64,000 nt of DNA from Solimonas variicoloris DSM 15731 (GTDB lineage: Bacteria; Pseudomonadota; Gammaproteobacteria; Nevskiales; Nevskiaceae): assembly GCF_000382285.1 (NCBI RefSeq), contig NZ_KB907926.1, forward strand, positions 124,001 to 188,000, read 5' to 3'. The notes below the pieces were generated by a model, which did not search any database, was not told where the DNA came from, and was given only the letters and a program-made list of their open reading frames with translations. Every line of letters starts with the position of its first letter. Position 1 is the first letter of the stretch. Below are positions 10,429 through 22,135 of this stretch, piece by piece. The translations under genes and the position numbers were made by a program.

Positions 10429-10434
10429 ATTATA
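10429..10434 (-). promoter_or_regulatory. -10 element (TATAAT), putative leaderless promoter of the peptidase-trpS-scpAB operon
   Basis: A perfect TATAAT on the minus strand ends 6 nt before the ATG at 10422. It sits in a partly palindromic segment (CGCCGAT..ATCGGGGCG). No convincing -35 hexamer is seen at 16-18 bp. The position predicts transcription start at or within a base of the AUG. Confidence 0.5.
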
Positions 10435-10493
10435 TCGGGGCGACGCCCCGCCCCGCTCGCGACCACGACGCCGGCGCAGGGCTGAATCACGCC

Positions 10494-10566
10494 GTCATCG
10501 CCAGTCCGCGCCGCGGCGGTGGCGATCCGCAGACACCCCCGGCGTCGCGCGCCGCCGGATGGCGCC
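10494..10566. repeat. Interspersed hairpin repeat, copy 3 (degenerate)
   Basis: GTCATCGCCAGTCCGCGCCG, then GGTGGCGATCC and GCCGGATGGC, follow the same order as copies at 4845-4943 and 5028-5129, but the right half is eroded. It lies in the gap between the divergently placed peptidase operon and the yciO stop codon. Confidence 0.5.
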
Positions 10567-10617
10567 GGCGCCGACGGCACCGCGCCGCGCCGATGCGTGA
10601 ACGCTTTCGGAACTGGC

Positions 10618-11241
10618 CTAGAGGCCGAGCGCGGCGACGTCGCCCTTGCCCTGGCGGACCAGGCGCACGCCTTCCTCGCTGAGGTCCAGCACCGTGGTCG
10701 GCACGGTGCCGCAGGGCCCGCCGTCGATGACGATGTCGACCTCGCGGTCGAGCCGCTCGCGATAGTCGTCCGGCGCGTTGACCGGTTCGTCCTCGCCCGG
10801 GAACTGCAGCGTGCACGAGATCAGCGGCTCGCCGAGCGTCTCCAGCAGCGCCTGGGCGATGACGTGCTCCGGCACGCGAATGCCGATGGTCTTGCGTTTC
10901 TCGTGGGCGACGCGCTTCGGCAGTTCCTTGGTCGCCGCCAGGATGAAGGTGTACGGCCCCGGCGTCAGCTGCTTGAGCAGGCGGAACTGGCGGTTGTCGA
11001 CGCGCGCGTAGGTGGCGATCTCCGACAGGTCGCGGCAGACCAGCGTGAACTGGTGATGGCGGTCGAAATCGCGGATGCGGCGCAGGCGGTCGGCGGCGTC
11101 CCGGTCGTCGAGATGGCAACCGAGCGCATAGCAGGAATCGGTCGGGTACGCGACGACGGCGCCCTCGCGGATGCGCTGCGCGACCTGCCCGAGCAGGCGC
11201 TTCTGCGGGTTGACGGGATGCAGCTCAAGCCATTCGGCCAC
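10618..11241 (-). CDS. yciO: YciO, Sua5/YrdC-domain protein
   Basis: Single-domain member of the Sua5/YrdC/YciO family, whose better-known relatives make threonylcarbamoyl-AMP for tRNA t6A. At 207 residues it matches E. coli YciO length and sequence pattern: HPVNPQKRLL, VVAYPTDSCYALGC (residues 29-42), FTLVCRDLSEIATYARVDN, LTPGPYTFIL, and KRKTIGIRVP with EPLISCTL. Whether YciO itself makes threonylcarbamoyl-AMP in vivo is uncertain. The start is GTG at 11241, supported by GCGGAG 6-7 nt upstream. It is divergent from yciB. Confidence 0.9.
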   Translation of the reverse strand: MAEWLELHPVNPQKRLLGQVAQRIREGAVVAYPTDSCYALGCHLDDRDAADRLRRIRDFDRHHQFTLVCRDLSEIATYARVDNRQFRLLKQLTPGPYTFILAATKELPKRVAHEKRKTIGIRVPEHVIAQALLETLGEPLISCTLQFPGEDEPVNAPDDYRERLDREVDIVIDGGPCGTVPTTVLDLSEEGVRLVRQGKGDVAALGL

Positions 11242-11324
11242 GGCGTTCTCCGCAAGTCAGTGGAAACCTATTGTAGAACCTCCGTTCGCAGTGGCGCCGG
11301 GCGCGGCGCCGCATCGGCAGCGGC

Positions 11325-11330
11325 TACAAT
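11325..11330 (+). promoter_or_regulatory. -10 element (TACAAT), putative leaderless promoter of yciB
   Basis: TACAAT is followed by exactly 7 nt and then the ATG of yciB at 11338. No ribosome binding site is present between them. An alternative ATG at 11329 overlaps the hexamer and would be upstream of the expected transcript start. Confidence 0.5.
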
Positions 11331-11337
11331 GGCGGCG

Positions 11338-11868
11338 ATGAACGCCTTCCTCGATTTCCTGCCGGCGCTGCTGTTCCTCGGCGCCTACGCCGCTTACGGC
11401 ATTTATGTCGCCACCGCCGTGCTGATCGTCGCGATGTTCGCGCTGGTCGCCTGGTACTGGTTCCGCGAGAAGCGCCTGCACCGGGCGCACTTCATCACCG
11501 CGCTGGTCGCGCTGGTGCTCGGCGGCCTGACGCTGTACGTGCACGACGCCAGCTTCATCAAGTTCAAGCCGACCGTCGTTTACGCGGTGTTCGCGCTGGC
11601 GCTGCTCGGCAGCCACGTGATCGGCGACAAGGTGCTGCTCGCGCGCCTGCCGCAGAAGACGATCCAGCTGCCCGATCCGGTCTGGCGCAAGGTGAATTTC
11701 GCCTGGGCGGTGTTCTTCGCCGGCTGCGCCGTGCTGAACCTGTACGTCGCCTACAACTTCTCGGAAGCGACCTGGGTCAAGTTCAAGACTTTCGGCTTCA
11801 CGGCGCTGATGTTCGTCTTCCTGATCGGCCACGCGCCGTTCCTGAAGCGCTACCTCCCCCAGCAGTGA
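11338..11868 (+). CDS. yciB: Inner-membrane protein YciB (IspZ/intracellular septation A family)
   Basis: A 176-residue polytopic inner-membrane protein with about five hydrophobic helices. The family start [20 protein letters not shown] fixes initiation at 11338 rather than at the ATG 9 nt earlier. Other family blocks are [29 protein letters not shown] and the conserved VNFAWAVFF. The family has been linked to cell-envelope and septation functions, with no enzymatic activity known. It opens an operon yciB-yciI-bolA-barrel with 4-bp overlaps. Confidence 0.92.
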   Translation: MNAFLDFLPALLFLGAYAAYGIYVATAVLIVAMFALVAWYWFREKRLHRAHFITALVALVLGGLTLYVHDASFIKFKPTVVYAVFALALLGSHVIGDKVLLARLPQKTIQLPDPVWRKVNFAWAVFFAGCAVLNLYVAYNFSEATWVKFKTFGFTALMFVFLIGHAPFLKRYLPQQ

Positions 11869-11876
11869 AGCGCCCC

Positions 11877-12179
11877 ATGCTCTACGCCATCATCTCGCAC
11901 GACGCCGCCGACAGCCTCGCCCGGCGCCGCACCCACCGCCCCGCACATCTGGCGCGCCTGACGGCGCTGCAGGACGAAGGCCGCCTGGTGATCGCCGGTC
12001 CGCGCCCGCGCATCGACGCCGCCGATCCGGGCGAAGCCGGCTTCTCGGGCAGCGTCGTGATCGCCGAGTTCGACAGTCTCGAAGCCGCCCAGGCCTGGGC
12101 GGCGGACGACCCCTTCGTGCACGCCGGCGTCTACGAGCGGGTCGAGGTCTATCCCTTCGTCAAGACCCTGCCGAAGTGA
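11877..12179 (+). CDS. yciI: YciI-family protein
   Basis: Small ferredoxin-like alpha/beta protein, 100 residues from the ATG at 11877. [38 protein letters not shown], and [20 protein letters not shown] are the family blocks, including the conserved His/Asp pair proposed as an active site. Function is unproven; distant relatives act on ring-cleavage products. A GTG at 11865 overlaps the yciB stop (GTGA) and could be the actual start, adding MKRP. I prefer 11877 because homologues begin MLY. Confidence 0.9.
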   Translation: MLYAIISHDAADSLARRRTHRPAHLARLTALQDEGRLVIAGPRPRIDAADPGEAGFSGSVVIAEFDSLEAAQAWAADDPFVHAGVYERVEVYPFVKTLPK

Positions 12180-12466
12180 AACGCGTCGAGCAGATCCGCA
12201 CCGCCCTGGTCGCGGCCTTCGCGCCGGCATCGCTGCAGGTCGACGACGACAGCGCCGCGCATGCCGGCCATGCCGGCGCGGCCAGCGGCCGCGGTCATTT
12301 CCGCGTCGACATCGTCGCCGCCGCGTTCGCGGGCATGACGCCGGTCGCGCGTCATCGCGCCGTCTATGCCGCGCTCGGCACCTTGATGGTCAGCGACATT
12401 CACGCACTGTCGATCCGCGCCCGCACGCCGGACGAAGCGGCGCAGGCCGCCGGCGAGCGCGCTTGA
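12176..12466 (+). CDS. bolA: BolA-family protein
   Basis: 96 residues with the BolA fold: IRTALVAAF, a short variable His-containing segment, [21 protein letters not shown] (the conserved FxV block and the RHR motif) and [14 protein letters not shown]. BolA proteins pair with monothiol glutaredoxins to handle iron-sulfur clusters, and BolA itself also affects cell shape. The start is GTG in a GTGA overlap with the yciI stop. Confidence 0.92.
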   Translation: MKRVEQIRTALVAAFAPASLQVDDDSAAHAGHAGAASGRGHFRVDIVAAAFAGMTPVARHRAVYAALGTLMVSDIHALSIRARTPDEAAQAAGERA

Positions 12467-13614
12467 GCCGCAGCCGGCGCCGCGCCGTCGCCGCCGCCCT
12501 CATCGCGCTCGGCGGCGCGGGTGCGGCGACGCCGGCCGCCGCGGCCTGGCTGCCCGATCGCGCGCGCATCGACGAACTGCTCGCCTCGCTCGGCGGCAGC
12601 GACGCGCTCGATCCGTCGCAGCCGATCGACTGGGGCGTGCTGCCCGGCCCGTTCTACATGCCGGAGACGAGCCTGGGCGTCGGCGTCGCGCTGGTCGGCC
12701 TGTACCGTCCGGATCGCGAAGTGCCGGACACGCCGCTGTCGTCGCTGACGCTGACCGGCTACGTCAGCGTCAGCGGCCTGTTCGGCCTGAGCTTCGACAA
12801 CTACAGCTTCTTCGCCGGCGACCGCTGGCGCCTGTTCGTCGACGGCGCGCTGAAGAACCAGCCGGACGAGTACTGGGGCATCGGCTACGCCGCCGGCCGC
12901 GACGACCATTCGCAGGGCTACACCGCGCGCTCGTTCGAGCTGTGGCCGAAAGCCTATGCGCGCGTCGCGCCGTCGACCTGGGCCGGCCTCGGCTGGAGCG
13001 TGAACCAGCTGCACGCCGCCGCGCTCGACGACGGCGCCGGCAACGCGATCCACGACACCGCCGACGGACCGTCGGTGTTCAGCTCGGGCCTCAGCGCGCA
13101 TCTGCTGCACGACACCCGCGATTTCGTGCCGAACCCGGCGCGCGGCCACGCCCTGAGCGTCGACTACGCCGTCTACGCGCCGGCCTTGGGCAGCGACACC
13201 CGCTTCACGGTGCTCAACACCCGCTACGGGCACTACCTCGCGCTCGACGCGAAGAACACGCTGGCCTTCGAGCTGTACGGTGATTTCCGCGCCGGCGCCG
13301 TGCCGTGGAACATGCTGGCGACGCTCGGTGACGACGCGCGCATGCGTGGCTACTACAACGGGCGCTATCGCGACCGCGACGTGCTCAGCACGCAGCTCGA
13401 ATGGCGCCGCCAGCTGGCCTGGCGCCACGGCATGACGCTGTGGGCCGGGGCCGGCACGCTGGCACCGCGCCTCAGCGATCTGGGCGAGCATTGGCTGCCG
13501 AGCTACGGCGCCGGCTACCGCTTCATGTTCAAGCCGCGCGTCAACGTGCGCCTCGATCTCGGCATCGGCCGCGGCAGCAGCGGCGTCTACTTCCAGGTCG
13601 GCGAAGCGTTCTGA
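12463..13614 (+). CDS. Outer-membrane beta-barrel protein, BamA/TamA-like surface antigen domain
   Basis: 383 residues. The N-terminus [20 protein letters not shown], ending in ATPAAAA before WLPD, is a Sec signal peptide. There is no POTRA array, so the protein is essentially one D15/Omp85-type barrel. DARMRGYYNGRYRD near residue 290 is the loop-6 RGY motif of that superfamily. Amphipathic strands alternate to a C-terminal phenylalanine (VGEAF), the usual Bam-recognition signal. The start is TTG, overlapping the bolA stop (TTGA). Short Omp85-like barrels of this kind exist as stand-alone proteins with unknown cargo. A role in envelope assembly is inference only. Confidence 0.82.
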   Translation: MSRSRRRAVAAALIALGGAGAATPAAAAWLPDRARIDELLASLGGSDALDPSQPIDWGVLPGPFYMPETSLGVGVALVGLYRPDREVPDTPLSSLTLTGYVSVSGLFGLSFDNYSFFAGDRWRLFVDGALKNQPDEYWGIGYAAGRDDHSQGYTARSFELWPKAYARVAPSTWAGLGWSVNQLHAAALDDGAGNAIHDTADGPSVFSSGLSAHLLHDTRDFVPNPARGHALSVDYAVYAPALGSDTRFTVLNTRYGHYLALDAKNTLAFELYGDFRAGAVPWNMLATLGDDARMRGYYNGRYRDRDVLSTQLEWRRQLAWRHGMTLWAGAGTLAPRLSDLGEHWLPSYGAGYRFMFKPRVNVRLDLGIGRGSSGVYFQVGEAF

Positions 13615-13648
13615 GGCGTGTTCGCGCGGCTCGCGCGTCGCCGCGGCT

Positions 13649-17166
<3,518 letters not shown>

Positions 17167-17898
17167 TCACAGGCCGTTGCGCTTGGTCCACGCGTCGACT
17201 TCGGCGGCGAGCACGCGCTGCGCCTCGGCCGTGAAGACCTGGCGGTTGGCGTCGAAGACCTCGGCATTGAGCTGCTCGGCGAGCGCACGCGTGGTCGCGA
17301 CCAGATCGTCCAGCGCCGCGCGCGGCCGGGCCTCGTTCGGCAGCACCATGAACACGGTCAGGCCGGGCGTCGAAAAGCTCTGCTGCTCGGCCGGATCGAG
17401 CGTGCCCGGCTTGATCAGGCTGGCCACCGAGAACACCGGCTGCTCGCCGAGCAGGCGGTGATAGATCTTGCGATCGCCGTACTGCAGGCCCTGGCTGGCC
17501 AGCGCCTGATGGATCTTCGGCCCGAAGATCGCCGTGCCCTCGCGCTCGGCGATCAGCAGCGTGATGATCTTTTCCTCGAACACCTTCTTCGGCGCCTCGA
17601 GGGCCGGCTCGGCACGCGCCGCCGGCTGGCCGAACAGCGGCACGGTCTCGCCTTCGCCCAGGCCCGGCTCGACGCGCCTGCGCGGCTTGCCGACGCCAAA
17701 CTCGTCGAACTCGCCCTTGCTGGAGAACATGTCCATCTGGTCCTGGGCCGGCAGCTTCGGCGCGCGGCCGACCGCTGGCCCGCCCGCGCCCGGCGGCGTC
17801 CAGTCCTTCGGCATCTTCCCGCCGCGCCGGCTGGTGATGTAGATGGCGATGACCGCCGCTGCCCCCAACACCAGCAACGCCCATTGCAACGCGCTCAT
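17167..17898 (-). CDS. zipA: Cell division protein ZipA
   Basis: Membrane anchor for FtsZ at the divisome. The 243-residue protein has one N-terminal transmembrane helix (SALQWALLVLGAAAVIAIYI), a basic segment, a short Pro/Gly-rich linker and the C-terminal FtsZ-binding domain (from about residue 108: KIITLLIAEREGTAIFGPKI, FSVASLIKPGTLDP, PGLTVFMVLPNE). The ATG overlaps the smc stop (ATGA), giving the usual gammaproteobacterial order smc-zipA-ligA. The linker is shorter than in enterobacteria. Confidence 0.93.
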   Translation of the reverse strand: MSALQWALLVLGAAAVIAIYITSRRGGKMPKDWTPPGAGGPAVGRAPKLPAQDQMDMFSSKGEFDEFGVGKPRRRVEPGLGEGETVPLFGQPAARAEPALEAPKKVFEEKIITLLIAEREGTAIFGPKIHQALASQGLQYGDRKIYHRLLGEQPVFSVASLIKPGTLDPAEQQSFSTPGLTVFMVLPNEARPRAALDDLVATTRALAEQLNAEVFDANRQVFTAEAQRVLAAEVDAWTKRNGL

Positions 17899-20800
17899 GT
17901 CCCCGTTCCTGCCTGTTGGTTCTCGGCCTGTGAAGTCAGCTCGACCGCCTGCTCGATGTCCACGCTGACGAGCCGCGAGACGCCGGGCTCCTGCATGGTC
18001 ACGCCGTGCAGCTGCTGGGCGAGCTCCATCGTGATCTTGTTGTGCGTGATGATAATGAACTGCACGTTCTGCGACATCTCGCGGACGACTTCGCAGAAGC
18101 GGCCGACGTTGGCGTCGTCGAGCGGCGCGTCGACTTCGTCCATCAGGCAGAACGGCGCCGGATTGAGCTGGAACAGCGCCAGCAGCAGCGCCGCCGCGGT
18201 CATCGCCTTCTCGCCGCCGGACAGCAGGTGGATCGTCGAGTTGCGCTTGCCCGGCGGCCGCGCCATGACGCGCACGCCGGTTTCGAGCAGGTTGTCGTCG
18301 GTCAGTTCGAGATAGGCCTCGCCGCCGCCGAACAGCTTCGGGAAACGGTCGCGGAACACGCCGTCGACCTTGTCGAAGGTCTGCTTGAACAGCTCCTTGG
18401 TCTCGGCGTCGATCTTGCGGATCGCCTCCTCGAGCGTTTCCAGCGCGCCGTGCAGGTCGTCGTGCTGCTCGGCGAGATACTTCTCGCGCCCCTGCGCTTC
18501 TTCCAGTTCCTGGATCGCCGCCAGATTGATCGCGCCGAGGCGTTCGATGCGGCGCACAGTCGTCGCCAGCTTCTCTTCCCAGTTCGGCAGCGTGGCGTCG
18601 GCATCGAGTCCGTCGAACAGCGCCTCGCGCTCGAAGCCGGTTTCGCGGATCTGTTCCTCGAGGCTCTGGCGATGCGCGCGCAGGTTCTCGAACTCCAGAC
18701 GGGCCTGCTGCAGCTTCTCGACGGCGGCATCCTTTTCGAGCTCGGCGGCGCGCGCCGCCTCGACCGCCGCCTGCAGCGCGGCGTCGACCGCGGCCGCGGC
18801 CTCGCGCAGCGCGCGCAACTGCTCGCGCGCCACGCCGACCTGGGCGCGGGCCTGCTCGACGTGTTCGGCGTGCTGGGTCAGCGGCTCGTTGAGCTCGGCC
18901 GCCTTCTCTTCCTCTTCCGCCCGGCGCATCAGCAGCGCCTCGCGATTGGCGGCCAGATCCTTCAGCGACTGCTCGAGCGCGGTCTGCGCGCTGCGCCGGC
19001 CGGCGAGATTGACCTGCAGCTGCCCGCGCGCCTGCTGCGCCTGCTGCAGCGCCAGCCGCGCGCGGCCGACGAGATCGCGCTTGCGCTGCAGCGTCTGCTG
19101 CATCTCGGCGCGCTTGTCGCGCAGCTCCTGGGCGATCTGTTCGAGCGAGACCAGCCGCGTCTTCGACTCGTCGAGTTCGCGGCTCTGCTGCTCGCGCGCC
19201 TCGCGCAGCGTCTCGATCTCCTGCGTCAGGGTCTGCGCCCGCGACTGCATCTGTTCGAGGCGCACCGCCTGCGACTGCCGGAACGCCATCTTCTGCGCCT
19301 GGCGGTGCCGTAGCTGATCGAACTTCGAGGAGACGTCGCGGCGCTCCTGCTCCATCGCGTGCGTGCGGCCGCGCAGCTCGCCGAGCACGCGCTCGCGTTC
19401 GAGCACCTGCTGCTGCTGTTCTTCGACCTGCGCCTTGAGCTGCTTGAGCAACTGGCCACGGGCGATCACGCCGCTGCGGTCGTCGCCGCGCTTCGGATAG
19501 CGGACCCAGAGCCGGCCGCGCCACAGGCCGTCGGCGGTGATCACCGACTCGCCGGGCGCCAGCGTTCGGGCGACGGTCTCGGCCTCGGCCGCGTCGGCGG
19601 CGATGTGGATGCCGGCGAGCCAGTCGAGCACCGCCTGCGGACCGCTGACCTTGGCGGCCAGCCCGCTGCCGCCCTGGCCGAGCTGCTCGCTGAGCAATGC
19701 GATGCCGGCCTTCGGCCCGCCCTGGATCGCGTGCAGCCGCTCGTCGAGGCCGGCGACCAGCGGCGCCTGCAGCAAGCCTTCGAGGACCTGCTCGACCGCC
19801 GCCTCCCAGCCGGTCTCGACCTGCAGGGCCGAGGCCAGGCGCGGCGCATCGGCGAGCTGGTACTGGCGCAGCCACTGATTCAGCTCGGCGTCGTCCTGGC
19901 GCAGCGCCGCCTGCTGCAGCGTCTCCAGCGAGGCGACGCGGCCGCGCGCCGATTGCAGCGACTGCCGTGTCTCGTGCAGCGCGGTCTCGGCCGCGGTGCG
20001 CTCGTCGCGCAGCGTCTGCAGCGTCTCGTCCATCAGCTGCAGACGCGCCTCGGCCTGCTGCAGCTCGTCGCCGAGCGTACTCAGCTCGTGGTCGGCCTCG
20101 TTCAGGCTGCTCTGCACCGGGCCGATGTTGAGCGCCGCCAGCTCGTTCTCGAGACGCCTGAAACGCTCCTCGCCCTGGAAGCGCGCGCGCTCCAGCTGCT
20201 GCACGCGCACGCGCTCCGCCTCGGTCTGCGTCAGCGGCGTCTCGGCGTCCTGCTGGAAGTGGTCCCAGCGGCGCTGCTCGGCCTGGGCGTCGTCCTCGGC
20301 CTCGATCAGCGCGCCCTGGGCGCCGGCTTCGTGCTCCTCGGCGATCTGCGCCTGCTGTTCGAGCTCGACCAGCTCGCGCGCCGCCGCGTCGAGACGCTGG
20401 CGCTCGCGCAGCTCGCGCGCCTCGATCTCGGCGAGCTGGCGGTTGAGCTGGTCGAGCTCGCGCGCCTTGAGCTGCTGCAGCTCGCGGGCGTGCTGCAGGC
20501 TCTGTTCCTGGCGCGCCAGCGCAGCCTCGGCGGCGTAGACCGTGCTCTGCTCCTCGCCCAGCTTCTGCGCCTGCACGCGCTGCTCGATCTCGGCGGCGAC
20601 GCGCGCCTCGCCGGCGCGGCTGACGCGCGTGCGCACCGCTTCCAGCGCCGCCTCGAATTCGGTGATCGCCGTCTCGTGCGCCTGGCTCTGCGCCTCGAAC
20701 TGGCGGGCGCGCAGCGCCAGGATCTCGGCACGCAGCTGGCGTTCCTGGGTCTTGAACTCGCGGTACTTCTCGGCGTTGGCGGCCTGTCGGGTCAGCACTT

Positions 20801-21419
20801 CGAGGCGCTGCGTGATTTCCGCGCGCAGGTCATTGAGGCGCGCCAGGTTCTCGCGCGTCTGCTTGATGCGCGACTCGGTCTCCTTGCGGCGATCCTTGTA
20901 CTTGGAAATGCCGGCCGCCTCTTCGAGCCACTGGCGCAGTTCCTCGGGCTTGGCCTCGATCATGCGCGAGACCATGCCCTGCTCGATGATCGCGTACTGG
21001 TTCTTGCCGCCGAGACCGGTGCCGAGGAACAGGTCGGTGACGTCGCGTTTGAGGCACTTGCGGCCGTTCAGGAAATACTGCGAGCTGCCGTCGCGCGTCA
21101 GCTCGCGGCGTACGGAGATTTCCGCGTAGGCGGCGTAGTTGCCGGTGACCGAGCCGTCGGAGTTGTCGAAGATCAGCTCGACCGACGCGCGGCCGACCGG
21201 CTTGCGCGTCTTGGAGCCGTTGAAGATCACGTCCTCGGCGTCCGAGGAACGCAGGTTCTTCATGCTCGTCTCGCCGAGCACCCAGCGCACGGCGTCGATG
21301 ACGTTCGACTTGCCGCAGCCGTTCGGCCCAACGACGCCCGTCAGATTCGAAGGCAGCGGCAAGTGGGTCGGATCCACGAACGACTTGAACCCGGCGAGTT
21401 TGATACCCGAAAGTCGCAT
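17895..21419 (-). CDS. smc: Chromosome segregation protein SMC
   Basis: ATPase of the ScpAB-SMC condensin. The 1174-residue protein starts MRLSGIKLAGFKSF, with Walker A in GPNGCGKSN at residues 32-40. A long coiled coil and hinge near the middle (GWEAAVEQVLEGLLQ, ADGLWRGRLW) lead to a second coiled coil. The C-terminal head has signature LLSGGEKAMTAAAL and Walker B CLMDEVDAPLDD. I start at 21419 because the first 56 codons of the longer open frame are not SMC-like. Partners scpA and scpB are in this window at 6.5-8.3 kb. Confidence 0.97.
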   Translation of the reverse strand: MRLSGIKLAGFKSFVDPTHLPLPSNLTGVVGPNGCGKSNVIDAVRWVLGETSMKNLRSSDAEDVIFNGSKTRKPVGRASVELIFDNSDGSVTGNYAAYAEISVRRELTRDGSSQYFLNGRKCLKRDVTDLFLGTGLGGKNQYAIIEQGMVSRMIEAKPEELRQWLEEAAGISKYKDRRKETESRIKQTRENLARLNDLRAEITQRLEVLTRQAANAEKYREFKTQERQLRAEILALRARQFEAQSQAHETAITEFEAALEAVRTRVSRAGEARVAAEIEQRVQAQKLGEEQSTVYAAEAALARQEQSLQHARELQQLKARELDQLNRQLAEIEARELRERQRLDAAARELVELEQQAQIAEEHEAGAQGALIEAEDDAQAEQRRWDHFQQDAETPLTQTEAERVRVQQLERARFQGEERFRRLENELAALNIGPVQSSLNEADHELSTLGDELQQAEARLQLMDETLQTLRDERTAAETALHETRQSLQSARGRVASLETLQQAALRQDDAELNQWLRQYQLADAPRLASALQVETGWEAAVEQVLEGLLQAPLVAGLDERLHAIQGGPKAGIALLSEQLGQGGSGLAAKVSGPQAVLDWLAGIHIAADAAEAETVARTLAPGESVITADGLWRGRLWVRYPKRGDDRSGVIARGQLLKQLKAQVEEQQQQVLERERVLGELRGRTHAMEQERRDVSSKFDQLRHRQAQKMAFRQSQAVRLEQMQSRAQTLTQEIETLREAREQQSRELDESKTRLVSLEQIAQELRDKRAEMQQTLQRKRDLVGRARLALQQAQQARGQLQVNLAGRRSAQTALEQSLKDLAANREALLMRRAEEEEKAAELNEPLTQHAEHVEQARAQVGVAREQLRALREAAAAVDAALQAAVEAARAAELEKDAAVEKLQQARLEFENLRAHRQSLEEQIRETGFEREALFDGLDADATLPNWEEKLATTVRRIERLGAINLAAIQELEEAQGREKYLAEQHDDLHGALETLEEAIRKIDAETKELFKQTFDKVDGVFRDRFPKLFGGGEAYLELTDDNLLETGVRVMARPPGKRNSTIHLLSGGEKAMTAAALLLALFQLNPAPFCLMDEVDAPLDDANVGRFCEVVREMSQNVQFIIITHNKITMELAQQLHGVTMQEPGVSRLVSVDIEQAVELTSQAENQQAGTGT

Positions 21420-21504
21420 TGAAGATGGTCTGATCTTGGGGCCGTCGCCGGCCGGTGTGCTTCCCGTCCTGGCGTACGGCCATCGCGAGGCCAGCGGACA
21501 CGGT

Positions 21505-21534
21505 GGGCTAGTGTAAATGGGGCTAGTGTAAATT
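21505..21534. repeat. Two tandem 15-bp units between smc and queF
   Basis: GGGCTAGTGTAAAT followed by one variable base occurs twice head to tail (21505-21519 and 21520-21534) in the divergent smc-queF spacer. The units contain TACACT on the minus strand, a possible -10 for smc. They could be a duplicated promoter or a tandem regulator site. Confidence 0.5.
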
Positions 21535-21607
21535 AGGCGCCCTGCCGTGACAGCGGCCCGCCGCGGCACGGCGCCGTCCCCCTCCAAGATTCCGGAATCC
21601 CCGCCCC

Positions 21608-22033
21608 ATGACGACCCAAGCCAGCAAGAAGCTGGAGACCTTCGCCAACCCCGCGCCGCAGCGCGACTCGTGCATCCGCCTGCGCATGCCCGAATTCACC
21701 TGCCTGTGCCCGATCACCGGACAGCCCGACTTCGGCACGCTGTATCTGGAGTACGTCGCCGACAAGAAGTGCATCGAGCTGAAGTCGATGAAGCTGTACA
21801 TCTGGAGCTTCCGCAACGAAGGCTGCTTCCACGAGGCGGTCACCAACCAGATCGTCGACGACATCGTCAAGGCGATCGCGCCGCGCTACGTGCGCCTGAC
21901 GGCGGTCTTCAACGTGCGCGGCGGCATTTACACGCACGTCACCGCCGAGCACCGCAAGAAGGGCTGGAACGGCGAGCTGCCGCCGCCGGCCTGGCACGTC
22001 GACCCGACCGGCGCCGGCCAGACGCCGGCCTGA
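21608..22033 (+). CDS. queF: preQ0 reductase (NADPH-dependent 7-cyano-7-deazaguanine reductase), short form
   Basis: Reduces preQ0 to preQ1, the last free-base step before insertion of queuosine precursor into tRNA. The 141-residue protein is the unimodular YkvM-type QueF, unlike the about 280-residue E. coli form. It has the nucleophilic Cys in [13 protein letters not shown], the QueF NADPH-binding block [15 protein letters not shown], and the substrate Glu/His in [11 protein letters not shown]. gluQ, which modifies queuosine to glutamyl-Q in tRNA-Asp, lies 6 kb away. The start follows CCCCGCCCC without a strong ribosome binding site. Confidence 0.95.
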   Translation: MTTQASKKLETFANPAPQRDSCIRLRMPEFTCLCPITGQPDFGTLYLEYVADKKCIELKSMKLYIWSFRNEGCFHEAVTNQIVDDIVKAIAPRYVRLTAVFNVRGGIYTHVTAEHRKKGWNGELPPPAWHVDPTGAGQTPA

Positions 22034-22135
22034 ACGCCCGCGCCGCCGCCTCAGAACCAGCGCCGTCCGGTCCGCAGCCGGGCGGCGGACCTCGTCGCAG
22101 ATCCTGACGACGTCCGGACCTGCCCGCGCCGTCGC

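Noticed and set aside
18380-20600. Repetitive sequence in the middle of smc
   Set aside because: It is coding for the coiled coil (heptad-rich Ala/Glu/Gln/Arg), not a DNA repeat.
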